Below, piece by piece: positions 36,701 to 44,696 of a stretch of DNA of 64,000 nucleotides; the stretch's first letter is position 1, and each line of letters starts with the position of its first letter. The notes under the pieces were generated by a model, which worked only from the letters and a program-made list of their open reading frames with translations, searched no databases and was not told the origin of the DNA. The stretch lies in NCBI GenBank assembly GCA_024123915.1, contig CP099650.1, positions 62,001-126,000 of the forward strand. Reading direction: 5' to 3'. A program made the position numbers and the translations under genes. Source of the stretch: Oxalobacteraceae bacterium OTU3CAMAD1 (GTDB lineage Bacteria > Pseudomonadota > Gammaproteobacteria > Burkholderiales > Burkholderiaceae_D).

Positions 36701-39700
36701 CAGGGCGCGGATCTGGTTGGTCGACAGCGCGGCGACGGCGGCGGTCTTCAGCGCGGCGAAGTCGGCCGTTTCAATCGCGGCGATGGCGTTGGTGCTGAAG
36801 GCGGCGACCTGCTGGGTGCTCAGGGCGGCCGCTTGCGCGGTGGTCAGCGCGACAACCTGGTCGGTGGTCAGGCCGGCGACACCGGCGGTGGTCAGCGCGA
36901 CGACCTGGTTGGTCGACAAGGTCGCGATCTGGTCGGTGACCAGGGCGGCGATCTGCGACGATTTCAGCGCGGCGATACCGGCGGTGCTGATACCGACGAT
37001 GTCGGCCGTTTCAATCGCGGCGATGCTGTTGCTCGACAGAGCGCCGATCTGGGCGGTGCTCAGGCTGGCGAACTGCGCCGAGCGCATGGCGACGATCTGG
37101 TCGGTCGTCAGGCCGTTGGCCATGTTGGCGGTGCTCATCGCTGCGAACTGGGCGGTGGCCAGGCCGTTGACCTGGTCGGTCGTCAGCGCGGCGACCTGGC
37201 TCGAAGTCAGGCCGGCGAATGAGGCGGTCTTCAAGGCGGCCAGGTCGGCCGTTTGCAGGGCGGCGACCGAATCGGTGCTCAGGGCGGCCACTTGGGCGCT
37301 GCTCAGGGCGTTCGCTTCGGCGGTCGTCAGCGCGACAACCTGGTCGGTCGTCAGGGCGCGGATCTGGTTGGTGGTCAGGCCGGCGACGGCGGCGGTCTTC
37401 AGCGCGGCGAAGTCGGCCGTTTCCAGCGCGGCGATGGCGTTGGTGCTCATCGCAACAACTTGCTGGGTGCTCAGCGCGGCGGCTTGCGCGGTGGTCAGCG
37501 CGACAACCTGGTCGGTGGTCAGGCCCGATACGCCGGCGGTGGTCAGCGCGACGATCTGGTTGGTCGACAGGGTAGCGATCTGGTCGGTGACCAGGGCGGC
37601 GATCTGCGACGATTTCAGCGCGGCGATGCCGGCGGTGCTGATACCGACGATGTCGGCCGTCTGGATGGCGGCGACGCTGTTGCTCGACAGAGCGCCGATC
37701 TGGGCGGTGCTCAGGCTGGCGAACTGGGCCGACGTCATGGCGACGATCTGGTCGGTCGTCAAGCCGTTGGCGATGTTGGCGGTGCTCATCGCGGCGAACT
37801 GGGCGGTGGCCAGGCCGTTGACCTGGTCGGTCGTCAGCGCGGCGACCTGGCTCGAATTCAAGCCGGCGAACGAGGCGGTCTTCAGCGCGGCCAGATCGGC
37901 CGTTTGCAGGGCGGCCACCGAATCGGTGCTCAGGGCGGCGACTTGCGCGCTGCTCAGGGCGTTCGCTTCGGCGGTCGTCAGCGCGACAACCTGGTCGGTC
38001 GTCAGGGCGCGGATCTGGTTGGTGGTCAGGCCGGCGACGGCGGCGGTCTTCAGCGCGGCGAAGTCGGCCGTTTCCAGCGCGGCGATGGCGTTGGTCGTCA
38101 TCGCAACAACTTGCTGGGTGCTCAGCGCGGCGGCTTGGGCAGTGGTCAGCGCGACAACCTGGTCGGTGGTCAGGCCCGATACGCCGGCGGTGGTCAGCGC
38201 GGCGACCTGGTTGGTCGACAGGGTAGCGATCTGGTCGGTGACCAGGGCGGCGATCTGCGACGATTTCAGCGCGGCGATGCCGGCGGTGCTGATACCGACG
38301 ATGTCGGCCGTTTCAATCGCGGCGATGCTGTTGCTCGACAGAGCGCCGATCTGGGCGGTGCTCAGGCTGGCGAACTGCGCCGAGCGCATGGCGACGATCT
38401 GGTCGGTGGTCAAGCCGTTGGCGATGTTGGCGGTGCTCATCGCTGCGAACTGGGCCGTTGCCAGGCCGTTGACCTGGTCGGTCGTCAGCGCGGCGACCTG
38501 GCTCGAGGTCAGGCCGGCGAACGAAGCCGTCTTCAAGGCGGCCAGGTCGGCCGTTTGCAGGGCGGCCACCGAATCGGTGCTCAGGGCGGCCACTTGGGCG
38601 CTGCTCAGGGCGTTCGCTTCGGCGGTCGTCAGCGCGACAACCTGGTCGGTCGTCAGGGCGCGGACCTGGTTGGTGGTCAGGCCGGCGACGGCGGCGGTCT
38701 TCAGCGCGGCGAAGTCGGACGTTTCCAGCGCGGCGATGGCGTTGGTGCTCATCGCAACGACTTGCTGGGTGCTCAGCGCGGCGGCTTGCGCGGTGGTCAG
38801 CGCGACGACCTGGTCGGTGGTCAGGCCGGCGACACCGGCGGTGGTCAGGGCGACGATCTGGTTGGTCGACAACGTGGCGATCTGGTCGGTGACCAGGGCG
38901 GCGATTTGCGACGATTTCAGCGCGGCGATGCCGGCGGTGCTGATACCGACGATGTCGGCCGTTTCAATCGCGGCGATGCTGTTGCTCGACAGCGCGGCGA
39001 TCTGGGCGGTGCTCAGGCTGGCGAACTGCGCCGAGCGCATGGCGACGATCTGGTCGGTCGTCAAGCCGTTGGCCATGTTGGCGGTGCTCATCGCTGCGAA
39101 CTGGGCGGTGGCCAGGCCGTTGACCTGATCGGTCGTCAGTGCGGCGACCTGGCTCGAGGTCAGGCCGGCGAACGAGGCGGTCTTCAAGGCTGCCAGATCG
39201 ACGGTCTGCAGGGCGGCGACGGCGTCGGTGCTCAGGGCGGCCACTTGCTGGCTGCTCAGCGCGCCGGCTTCGGCGGTCGTCAGCGCGACGACCTGGTCGG
39301 TCGTCAGGGCGCGGACCTGGTTGGTGGTCAGGCCGGCGATGGCGGCGGTCTTCAGTGCGGCGAAGTCGGACGTTTCCAGCGCGGCAATCGCGTTGGTGCT
39401 CATCGCGACAACTTGCTGGGTGCTCAGCGCTGCGGCTTGCGCGGTGGTCAGCGCGACAACCTGGTCGGTGGTCAGGCCGGCGACACCGGCGGTGGTCAGC
39501 GCGACGATCTGGTTGGTCGACAACGTGGCGATCTGGTCGGTGACCAGGGCGGCGATCTGCGACGATTTCAGCGCGGCGATACCGGCGGTGCTGATACCGA
39601 CGATGTCGGCGGTCTGGATGGCGGCCACGCTGTTGGTCGACAGCGCGCCGATCTGCACGGTGCTCAGGCTGGCGAACTGGGCCGACGTCATGGCGACGAT

Positions 39701-42337
39701 CTGGTCGGTCGTCAAGCCGGCGGCGATGTTGGTGGTGCTCATCGCTGCGAACTGGGCGGTGGCCAGGCCGTTGACCTGGTCGGTCGTCAGCGCGGCGACC
39801 TGGCTCGAGGTCAGGCCGGCGAACGAGGCGGTTTTCAGGGCCGCCAGGTCGGCGGTCTGCAGGGCGGCGACCGAATCGGTGCTCAGGGCGGCGACTTGCG
39901 CGCTGCTCAGGGCGTTCGCTTCAGCGGTCGTCAGCGCGACAACCTGGTCGGTCGTCAGGGCGCGGATCTGGCTGGTGGTCATGCCGGCGATGGCGGCGGT
40001 CTTCAGCGCGGCGAAGTCGGCCGTTTCCAGCGCGGCGACGGCGTCGGTGCCGAAGGCGGCGACCTGCTGGGTGCTCAGGGCGGCCGCTTGGGCGGTGGTC
40101 AGCGCGACGACCTGGTCGGTGGTCAGGCCACGGACGCCGGCGGTGGTCAGCGCGACGATCTGGTTGGTCGACAGGGTCGCGATCTGGTCGGTGACCAGGG
40201 CGGCGATCTGCGACGATTTCAGCGCGGCGATGCCGGCGGTGCTGATACCGCCGATGTCGGCCGTTTCAATCGCGGCGATGCTGCTGGTCGACAGCGCGTT
40301 GATCTGCGCGGTGCTCAGGCTGGCGAACTGGGCCGAGGTCATGGCGACGATCTGGTCGGTCGTCAGGCCGTTGGCGATGTTGGCGGTGCTCAGCGCGGAC
40401 AGCTGGGCGGTGGCCAGGCCTCTGACCTGGTCGGTCGTCAGGGCCGACACCTGGCTCGAATTCAAGCCGGCGAACGAAGCGGTCTTCAAGGCCGCCAGGT
40501 CGGCGGTCTGCATGGCGGCGACCGAATCGGTGCTCAGGGCGGCCACTTGCGCGCTGCTCAGGGCGTTGGCTTCGGCGGTCGTCAGCGCGACGATCTGGTC
40601 GGTCGTCAGGGCGCGGATCTGGTTGGTCGACAGGCCGGCGATGGCGGCGGTCTTCAGCGCTGCGAAGTCGGCCGTTTCGATCGCGACGATGGCGTCGGTG
40701 CTGAAGGCGGCGACTTGCTGGGTGGTCAGCGCGGCGGCTTGGGCCGTGGTCAGCGCGACGACCTGGTCGGTGGTCAAGCCACGCACGCCGGCGGTGGTCA
40801 GGGCGACGATCTGGTTGCTCGACAAGGTAGCGATCTGGTCGGTGACCAGGGCGGCGATCTGGTTCGATTTCAGCGCGGCGATACCGGCGGTGCTGATACC
40901 GACGATGTCGGCCGTTTCAATCGCGGCGATGCTGTTGGTCGACAACGCGCCGATCTGGGCGGTGCTCAGGCCGGAGAACTGGGCCGACGTCATGGCGACG
41001 ATCTGGTCGGTCGTCAGGCCGTTGGCGATGTTGGCGGTGCTCATCGCGGCGAACTGGGCGCTCGACAGGCCCTTGACCTGGTCGGTCGTCATGGCGGCGA
41101 CCTGGCTCGAGTTCAGCGCGCCGAACGAGGCGGTCTTCAGGGCGGCCAGATCGGCCGTCTGCATGGCGGCCACGGCGTCGGTGCTCAGGGCAGCAACTTG
41201 GGCGCTGGTCAGCGCGTTCGCTTCGGCGGTGGTCAGCGCGACGATCTGGTCGGTCGTCAGGGCGCGGATCTGGTTGGTCGACAGGCCGGCGATGGCGGCG
41301 GTCTTCAGCGCGGCGAAATCGGCCGTTTCCAGCGCGGCGGTGGCGTCCGTGCCGAGCGAGGCGACTTGCTGGGTGGTCAGCGCGGCGGCCTGGTTGCTGG
41401 TCAGCGCGACGATCTGGTCGGTGCTCAGGGCCTTGATGGTGGCCGTGGTCATGGCGACGATCTGGTTGCTCGACAGCGTAGCGACCTGGTCGGTGCTCAG
41501 GCCGGCGACCTGGTTCGATTTCAGCGCGGCGATGCCGGCGGTGCTGATGCCGACGATGTCGGCGGTCTGGATGGCGGCGATGCTGTTGCTCGACAACGCG
41601 CCGATCTGGGCGGTGCTCAGGCTGGCGAACTGGGCCGACGTCATGGCGACGATCTGGTCGGTCGTCAGGCCGTTGGCGATATTGGAGGTGCTCAGCGCCA
41701 CCAGGGTGGCGGTGGCCAGGGCCTGGACCTGGTCGGTGGTCAGCGCGCCGACCTGGACCGAGGACAGCGAGGCGATCACACTGGTCTTGAGGGCGGCGAC
41801 GTCGACCGTTTGCAGCGCGGCGATGGCGTCGGTGCTGAAATTGGATACTTGCGCGGTGGTCAGCGCGTTGGCGCCGGCGGTCGTCAGCGCGACGATCTGG
41901 TCGGTGGTCAGGGCCTTGATCTGGACGCTCGTCAGCGAAGCGACGGCGGCGGTCTTCAGTGCGGCGAAATCAGCCGTTTCGAGGGCGACGATGCCGTCGG
42001 TCGACAGCGAGGCCACTTGCGTCGTCGACAGCGCCGACGCCTGGTTGGTCGTCAGCGCGACGATCTGGTCGGTGGCCAGCACCTTGATTTGCGCGGTGCT
42101 CAGGCCGGCGAGCGCGTTGGTGCTCAGCGCGGCGATGTCGGCCGTCACCAGCGAGGCCACGGCATTGGTGGCAATGGCGCCCAGTTGCGACGAACTGAGG
42201 ACGGAAGCCTGGACAGTGGTCAGCGCACCGATCTGGTCGGAATTGAGCCCTGCAAAATCGGCTGTTGAGATCGTGCTGATCTGCTGGGTAGTCAGACTTG
42301 CGATCTGTTCCGTGGTCAAACTGGTTACGACGCTCAT
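30761..42337 (-). CDS. Giant octapeptide-repeat exoprotein (3858 residues), predicted type I secretion substrate
   Basis: Complete gene with a good AGGAG site seven bases before the ATG, no signal peptide (MSVVTSLTTEQIASLTTQQ). Residues 1 to about 3600 are some 450 octapeptides of consensus [A/G]-L-[S/T]-[S/T]-x-Q-[I/V]-x, e.g. ALTTDQIV, GLSTAQIG. I noticed no Cys, Pro or Trp in the repeats. The repeats are arranged in a 217-residue higher-order unit. From about 3604 (PIVLDLNGNGIDTL) a Ca-loop domain follows with DRNGDGAIDSGAE, DTNGDGTIDAKD and DGNADGVSQAGE, then a Ser/Ala-rich tail ending LQGGHHQGILAAK as probable uncleaved secretion signal. It is homologous to the partial protein at 2-3730. 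It lies directly upstream of the exporter genes on the same strand. About a quarter or more of the residues are Ser/Thr, making it a plausible O-glycosylation acceptor for the GT41-type enzymes (inference). Confidence 0.93.
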   Translation of the reverse strand: MSVVTSLTTEQIASLTTQQISTISTADFAGLNSDQIGALTTVQASVLSSSQLGAIATNAVASLVTADIAALSTNALAGLSTAQIKVLATDQIVALTTNQASALSTTQVASLSTDGIVALETADFAALKTAAVASLTSVQIKALTTDQIVALTTAGANALTTAQVSNFSTDAIAALQTVDVAALKTSVIASLSSVQVGALTTDQVQALATATLVALSTSNIANGLTTDQIVAMTSAQFASLSTAQIGALSSNSIAAIQTADIVGISTAGIAALKSNQVAGLSTDQVATLSSNQIVAMTTATIKALSTDQIVALTSNQAAALTTQQVASLGTDATAALETADFAALKTAAIAGLSTNQIRALTTDQIVALTTAEANALTSAQVAALSTDAVAAMQTADLAALKTASFGALNSSQVAAMTTDQVKGLSSAQFAAMSTANIANGLTTDQIVAMTSAQFSGLSTAQIGALSTNSIAAIETADIVGISTAGIAALKSNQIAALVTDQIATLSSNQIVALTTAGVRGLTTDQVVALTTAQAAALTTQQVAAFSTDAIVAIETADFAALKTAAIAGLSTNQIRALTTDQIVALTTAEANALSSAQVAALSTDSVAAMQTADLAALKTASFAGLNSSQVSALTTDQVRGLATAQLSALSTANIANGLTTDQIVAMTSAQFASLSTAQINALSTSSIAAIETADIGGISTAGIAALKSSQIAALVTDQIATLSTNQIVALTTAGVRGLTTDQVVALTTAQAAALSTQQVAAFGTDAVAALETADFAALKTAAIAGMTTSQIRALTTDQVVALTTAEANALSSAQVAALSTDSVAALQTADLAALKTASFAGLTSSQVAALTTDQVNGLATAQFAAMSTTNIAAGLTTDQIVAMTSAQFASLSTVQIGALSTNSVAAIQTADIVGISTAGIAALKSSQIAALVTDQIATLSTNQIVALTTAGVAGLTTDQVVALTTAQAAALSTQQVVAMSTNAIAALETSDFAALKTAAIAGLTTNQVRALTTDQVVALTTAEAGALSSQQVAALSTDAVAALQTVDLAALKTASFAGLTSSQVAALTTDQVNGLATAQFAAMSTANMANGLTTDQIVAMRSAQFASLSTAQIAALSSNSIAAIETADIVGISTAGIAALKSSQIAALVTDQIATLSTNQIVALTTAGVAGLTTDQVVALTTAQAAALSTQQVVAMSTNAIAALETSDFAALKTAAVAGLTTNQVRALTTDQVVALTTAEANALSSAQVAALSTDSVAALQTADLAALKTASFAGLTSSQVAALTTDQVNGLATAQFAAMSTANIANGLTTDQIVAMRSAQFASLSTAQIGALSSNSIAAIETADIVGISTAGIAALKSSQIAALVTDQIATLSTNQVAALTTAGVSGLTTDQVVALTTAQAAALSTQQVVAMTTNAIAALETADFAALKTAAVAGLTTNQIRALTTDQVVALTTAEANALSSAQVAALSTDSVAALQTADLAALKTASFAGLNSSQVAALTTDQVNGLATAQFAAMSTANIANGLTTDQIVAMTSAQFASLSTAQIGALSSNSVAAIQTADIVGISTAGIAALKSSQIAALVTDQIATLSTNQIVALTTAGVSGLTTDQVVALTTAQAAALSTQQVVAMSTNAIAALETADFAALKTAAVAGLTTNQIRALTTDQVVALTTAEANALSSAQVAALSTDSVAALQTADLAALKTASFAGLTSSQVAALTTDQVNGLATAQFAAMSTANMANGLTTDQIVAMRSAQFASLSTAQIGALSSNSIAAIETADIVGISTAGIAALKSSQIAALVTDQIATLSTNQVVALTTAGVAGLTTDQVVALTTAQAAALSTQQVAAFSTNAIAAIETADFAALKTAAVAALSTNQIRALTTDQIVALSTAEANALSSAQVAALSTDSVAALQTADLAALKTASFAGLNSSQVAALTTDQVNGLATAQFAAMSTANIANGLTTDQIVAMTSAQFASLSTAQIGALSSNSVAAIQTADIVGISTAGIAALKSSQIAALVTDQIATLSTNQVAALTTAGVAGLTTDQVVALTTAQAAALSTQQVAAFSTNAIAALETSDFAALKTAAVAALSTNQIRALTTDQVVALSTAEANALSSAQVAALSTDSVAALQTADLAALKTASFAGLNSSQVAALTTDQVNGLATAQFAAMSTANMANGLTTDQIVAMRSAQFASLSTAQIGALSSNSIAAIETADIVGISTAGIAALKSSQIAALVTDQIATLSTNQVAALTTAGVAGLTTDQVVALTTAQAAALSTQQVAAFSTNAIAAIETADFAALKTAAVAALSTNQIRALTTDQIVALSTAEANALSSAQVAALSTDSVAALQTADLAALKTASFAGLNSNQVAALTTDQVNGLATAQFAAMSTANIANGLTTDQIVAMTSAQFASLSTAQIGALSSNSVAAIQTADIVGISTAGIAALKSSQIAALVTDQIATLSTNQVAALTTAGVAGLTTDQVVALTTSQAAALSTQQVAAFSTNAIAALETADFAALKTAAVAGLSTNQIRALTTDQIVALSTAEANALSSAQVAALSTDAVAAMQTADIAALKTASFAGLNSSQVAALTTDQIKGLGSAQFAAMSTANIANGLTTDQIVAMTSAQFSGLSTAQIGALSTSSVAAIETADIVGISTAGIAALKSNQIAALVTDQIATLSSNQVVALTTAAVRGLTTDQVVALTTAQASALSTQQVAAFSTDAIAALETSDFAALKTAAVAALSTNQIRALTTDQIVALSTAEANALSSAQVAALSTDSVAALQTADLAALKTASFAGLNSSQVAALTTDQVNGLATAQFAAMSTANVANGLTTDQIVAMTSAQFASLSTAQISALSTNSLAAIQTADIVGISTAGIAALKSNQIAALVTDQIATLSSNQVVALTTAGVRGLTTDQVVALTTAQAAALSTQQVAAFSTDAVAALETADFAALKTAAVAGLSTNQIRALTTDQVVALTTAEANALSSAQVAALSTDSVAALQTVDLAALKTASFAGLNSSQVAALTTDQVNGLATAQLVAMSTANIANGLTTDQIVAMTSAQFASLSTVQIAALSTNSVAAIQTADIVGISTAGIAALKSNQIAALVTDQIATLSTNQAVALTTAGIRALTTDQVVALTTAQAAALSTQQVAALTTDAVAALETSDFAALKTAAVAGLSTNQIRALTTDQVVALTTAEAGALSSQQVAALSTDAVAALQTVDLAALKTASFGALNSAQVAALTTDQVTSLATAQLGALSTANFAVGLTTDQIVAMTSAQFGSLRSAQVNALSSNSIAAIETADIAAISTASIAGLRSAQIAGLTTAQVATLTTAQIVALSTAAFRALGSDQVAALTTAQAASLNTQQVVALTVEAIAAIETADLAALKSSAITGLSSAQIRALTTDQVSSLSTAGITALTTSQVGNALTTDQIVALTSNQVGALSSSQATALSTSNLAALETQDIVGLKSSAMAALRTVQVAALTTDQITALSTAQVSALSTAAFGFGLTTDQAVALSSNQLNSLSTAQIRALSTNNLQALETADIAALKTSSMAALSTAQYMRITTDQIKAMTTTQFAAITTAQIHVLTSAQVQAMSTDQIKALPTFTPIVLDLNGNGIDTLNVSAGVQFDMLANGQKVSTGWVGGGDGLLALDRNGDGAIDSGAELFGSGTTLANGQKAATGYQAMDELDTNGDGTIDAKDAQFSNLRVWVDGNADGVSQAGELKSLADLNITKLNLDAKQDVSLNNGNFVGITSTYETADGATHVAADVWFAAGAASTNLTSSVSGLASAMSSFGAATASTTVTKLEMPSSTNTAVAAMASAISNYDTKLSAVSNSVSTEETLRLKALQGGHHQGILAAK
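32640..41762 (-). repeat. 651-bp (217-residue) coding super-repeat, at least 14 periods
   Basis: The equivalent of the plus-strand anchor tggctcgaa (or a variant at the same position) starts at 32640, 33291, 33942, 34593, 35244, 35895, 36546, 37197, 37848, 38499, 39150, 39801, 40452, 41103 and 41754: fifteen sites, every interval exactly 651 bp. 651 bp is 217 codons, or 27 octads plus one extra residue located in the ANGLTTDQIV step. Copies differ by scattered substitutions, yet no insertion or deletion disturbs the period. Central copies (about 34600-39800) look most alike. Beyond 32640 toward the gene's 3' end the next equivalent is at about 32010, a 630-bp step, so the period breaks there. 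Confidence 0.95.
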
Positions 42338-43150
42338 TGCATTTCTCCTAAAGGGCGCTCATTCGATCTGTCCGAAAAAGCGGGATCGACGGCCCTACCC
42401 GTCGAATCCTTAGCTTCCGTCAGTGGCACATTTGCCGTTTTATAACTATGTATTTGCTGCTAATCCGTTGCTACAGGCGCAAAAAATCCCGCTCACACAT
42501 TCTTAACGTCAACAAAAGTGTCAACTTTAGCAAACGGTGGCGATTTGCCGCATTTCAACTTAAATTTCGTCACAAATTGTTTCGTGCATCATCCGCGACA
42601 CCGTTAGGCGAACTGGGCGGACGGCGATTCTGCTCCACTCGAGTACAAGGCGACCGGAGTGAATCTTTCACTAAACAAACTTGTTGCTACGGGGAATAAA
42701 AAATCTCGACGTTCTCGGCCATGTATTAAAAGCGCCCCAAGCACTTGAAATCATTGACTTTTTTAGCCCCTGAACAGGGCTTGGGGAGCACCTGAACCGA
42801 GCGTATTAAGAGCAAGTATATCCGACTTAATTTCCAACAAGAATTTATTTCGGCGAATGTAGCTTGCTCGCAACCTGCCGCAAAGCAATATTCCGGCGGC
42901 GCCAATCATGTTCTTTCAATCATGTTGGCTTGCTGAAAAGATATATTGCGCGTTGACACCGTGCAACAAAATAGTGTGCGATATTAATTCGCGAAGGAAA
43001 TTTTGTTAAAGATGTTACTGTGATTTCGTGACGGGAGCGTGACGTCCCAGATAACCAAGAGTCAAAACAACGGCGGCTACCGCACGGCCGCCGCCGCATC
43101 GCCGGAGGCGGCGGGCGGGGTGCCAGGAAGGAAGGAGAATGACGCCGGGT
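42338..43150. other. AT-rich non-coding region upstream of the giant repeat gene
   Basis: 813 bp between the giant gene's start (minus strand) and the 3' end of a small membrane-protein gene. The part 42430-43020 is clearly richer in A+T than the surrounding coding DNA. It carries a perfect TTGACA hexamer on the minus strand (42519-42524) and another on the plus strand (42953-42958), but neither has a convincing -10 at 16-18 bp. No frame here has coding support. Likely a long promoter/leader region controlling the giant gene. Confidence 0.6.
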
Positions 43151-43543
43151 TCAGCGGGCGGGGACGGCGCGCATGCGCCAGGCGAGCACGGCCACGGTGG
43201 CCGCCATCAACGCCAGAGCGACCATGTTGAGCACCAGCGTCGCGTTCGAAAACTGCATGACCAGGCCGATGCTGACGCCGGCCTTGACACTATATTGCCA
43301 GCCGCCGTCGTGCGGGAAATAGCTGACCAGCTGCACCGCGTAATAGAGCATGCCGCCCCACAGGCCGCTCTTCCAGCGTTTGAGCGACAGCACTGCGGCC
43401 AGGAACCCGAACAGCCCGACACCGAACAGGATCGGCAACGCGTCCGCCTCCTGCGGCGCGCCGAGCAGGCCCAGGCTCACGCCCAGGGTCAGCGCGCTGT
43501 TCAGCAGCAGCACCCGCGCCACCCATGTTTCAAATCCCCGCAT
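43151..43543 (-). CDS. Small four-helix integral membrane protein, unknown function
   Basis: 130 residues, with an AAGGGA ribosome site five bases before the ATG. Four hydrophobic stretches are visible: about 9-28 (VLLLNSALTLGVSLGLLG), 37-53 (LPILFGVGLFGFLAAVL), 60-75 and 98-122 (LVLNMVALALMAATVAVLAW). I recognise no conserved motif. It follows the GlxA-type regulator gene on the same strand with a 50-bp gap and could be its target or co-transcribed. Confidence 0.7.
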   Translation of the reverse strand: MRGFETWVARVLLLNSALTLGVSLGLLGAPQEADALPILFGVGLFGFLAAVLSLKRWKSGLWGGMLYYAVQLVSYFPHDGGWQYSVKAGVSIGLVMQFSNATLVLNMVALALMAATVAVLAWRMRAVPAR

Positions 43544-43593
43544 GCCGTCCCTTTGTTCAGTTTTCGGCCGCTGTTGGCCGAAGTTGGCGAATT

Positions 43594-44616
43594 TTAGCCG
43601 AAGCGCGCCTGGTACTCGCTCGGCACCACGCCCAGCTGCGCGGCGAAGGCGCGGCGCAGATTGTACTCGCTGCTAAAGCCGCTCTGGACGGCGGCGCGCT
43701 TGACGGTCATGCCGGGTTGCTCGAGCAGCGCGCAGGCGCATTCCATCCGCAGCCGCAGCAATAGTTGTGCCGGCGACACGCCCGCCTCCTGTTGCAGCTT
43801 GCGGTGCAGCGAGCGCACCGACAGCGCGAACGCCGCCGCCATCTGGTCGACATCGATCGGCTGCTTCAGGCGCGGACGCAGCCACGCCGTCAGCTGGCCG
43901 TGCAAGCCTTGCGGGTCGGCCTGGGCCAGCAATTCGGAGCTGAACTGGCGCTGACCGCCGGGGCGTTTGAAGAACACCACCAGCCGCTTGGCCACGCCCA
44001 GCGCGAAGTCGCGGCCCTGGTCCTCGCCGACCAAGCTGAGCGCCAGATCGATGCCGGCGGCGATGCCGGCCGAGCTATAGAACGTGCCGTCCTTGATATA
44101 GATGGCGTCGTCCTGCACGGTGATGGCCGGGAACTGGACCTGCAGCTGGGCCGCGTCCTGCCAATGGGTGACGGCGCGGCGCCCGTCCAGCAATCCGGTG
44201 CGCGCCAGCAGGAAGGCCCCGGTGCAGACCGAGCAGCAACGCGCGACGGCGTCCGCGCCGCCGCCGGCCTGCGCCACCCAACGCACCAGGTCCGGTGTCA
44301 ACGCTGGATGCGACCCGTCCTCCACGCCGCGCCCGCCCACCATGATCAGCGTCGATCCGGGCAGGCCGGCGGTGGGCAGCGGCTCGGTCAGCACCGTCAC
44401 CCCGGCGGCTGCCGTGACCAGGCCGCCGTCGGGCGACACCATATGTATACGGTAGGGCGGGGGGCGGCCGGCGTCGCGCGCCTCGTCGTTGGCGGTGGAG
44501 AACACCTGGGCGGGGCCAGTGGCGTCGAGCAGCGCGAAGCGCGGCAGCACTAGTATCCAGACGTCGATGGCCGGGGTGGCGATGGCCGAGGTGGCGGGGT
44601 TGGTATCCATAGACAT
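43594..44616 (-). CDS. GlxA-family transcriptional regulator (DJ-1/PfpI domain plus AraC-type HTH)
   Basis: About 340 residues from MSMDTNPATSAIATPAID. The N-terminal DJ-1-like domain keeps CSVCTGAFLLARTGLLDGR with the nucleophile-elbow cysteine and THWQD. The C-terminal AraC HTH has MAAAFALSVRSLHRKLQQE, then AAVQSGFSSEYNLRRAFAAQ. Such regulators sense metabolites and activate neighbouring operons. A frame extends upstream to 44760, but that part overlaps the divergent gene's region and looks non-coding; starts at 44634, 44616 and 44610 are all possible. The divergent DJ-1/cupin pair is the likeliest target. Confidence 0.85.
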   Translation of the reverse strand: MSMDTNPATSAIATPAIDVWILVLPRFALLDATGPAQVFSTANDEARDAGRPPPYRIHMVSPDGGLVTAAAGVTVLTEPLPTAGLPGSTLIMVGGRGVEDGSHPALTPDLVRWVAQAGGGADAVARCCSVCTGAFLLARTGLLDGRRAVTHWQDAAQLQVQFPAITVQDDAIYIKDGTFYSSAGIAAGIDLALSLVGEDQGRDFALGVAKRLVVFFKRPGGQRQFSSELLAQADPQGLHGQLTAWLRPRLKQPIDVDQMAAAFALSVRSLHRKLQQEAGVSPAQLLLRLRMECACALLEQPGMTVKRAAVQSGFSSEYNLRRAFAAQLGVVPSEYQARFG

Positions 44617-44696
44617 TGGCAGATATTCCACCATCGATGTCATTTGTGTCAAGCGCGGAAGTGGGATGATCGCGGCTTTCGCTTCAGGAGGCACCC

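Noticed and set aside
32640..41762. CRISPR-like regular spacing
   Set aside because: The period is 651 bp, falls wholly inside one reading frame and encodes a peptide repeat; no short identical repeats with unique spacers.
30785..42268. Very long open frames on the plus strand (2145, 1671, 1496 and 1061 codons) opposite the giant repeat gene
   Set aside because: They are by-products of a stop-free repeated codon pattern on the other strand: their products are low-complexity (GGQRDDLVGRQ-like or WSVVRA-like), lack starts with ribosome sites, and the minus-strand frame has a good AGGAG start, a homologue and a Ca-binding C-terminal domain.
43039..43230. Short plus-strand frame in the upstream region of the small membrane protein
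   Set aside because: No ribosome site, Arg/Gly-rich product, and it overlaps the supported gene at 43151-43543.
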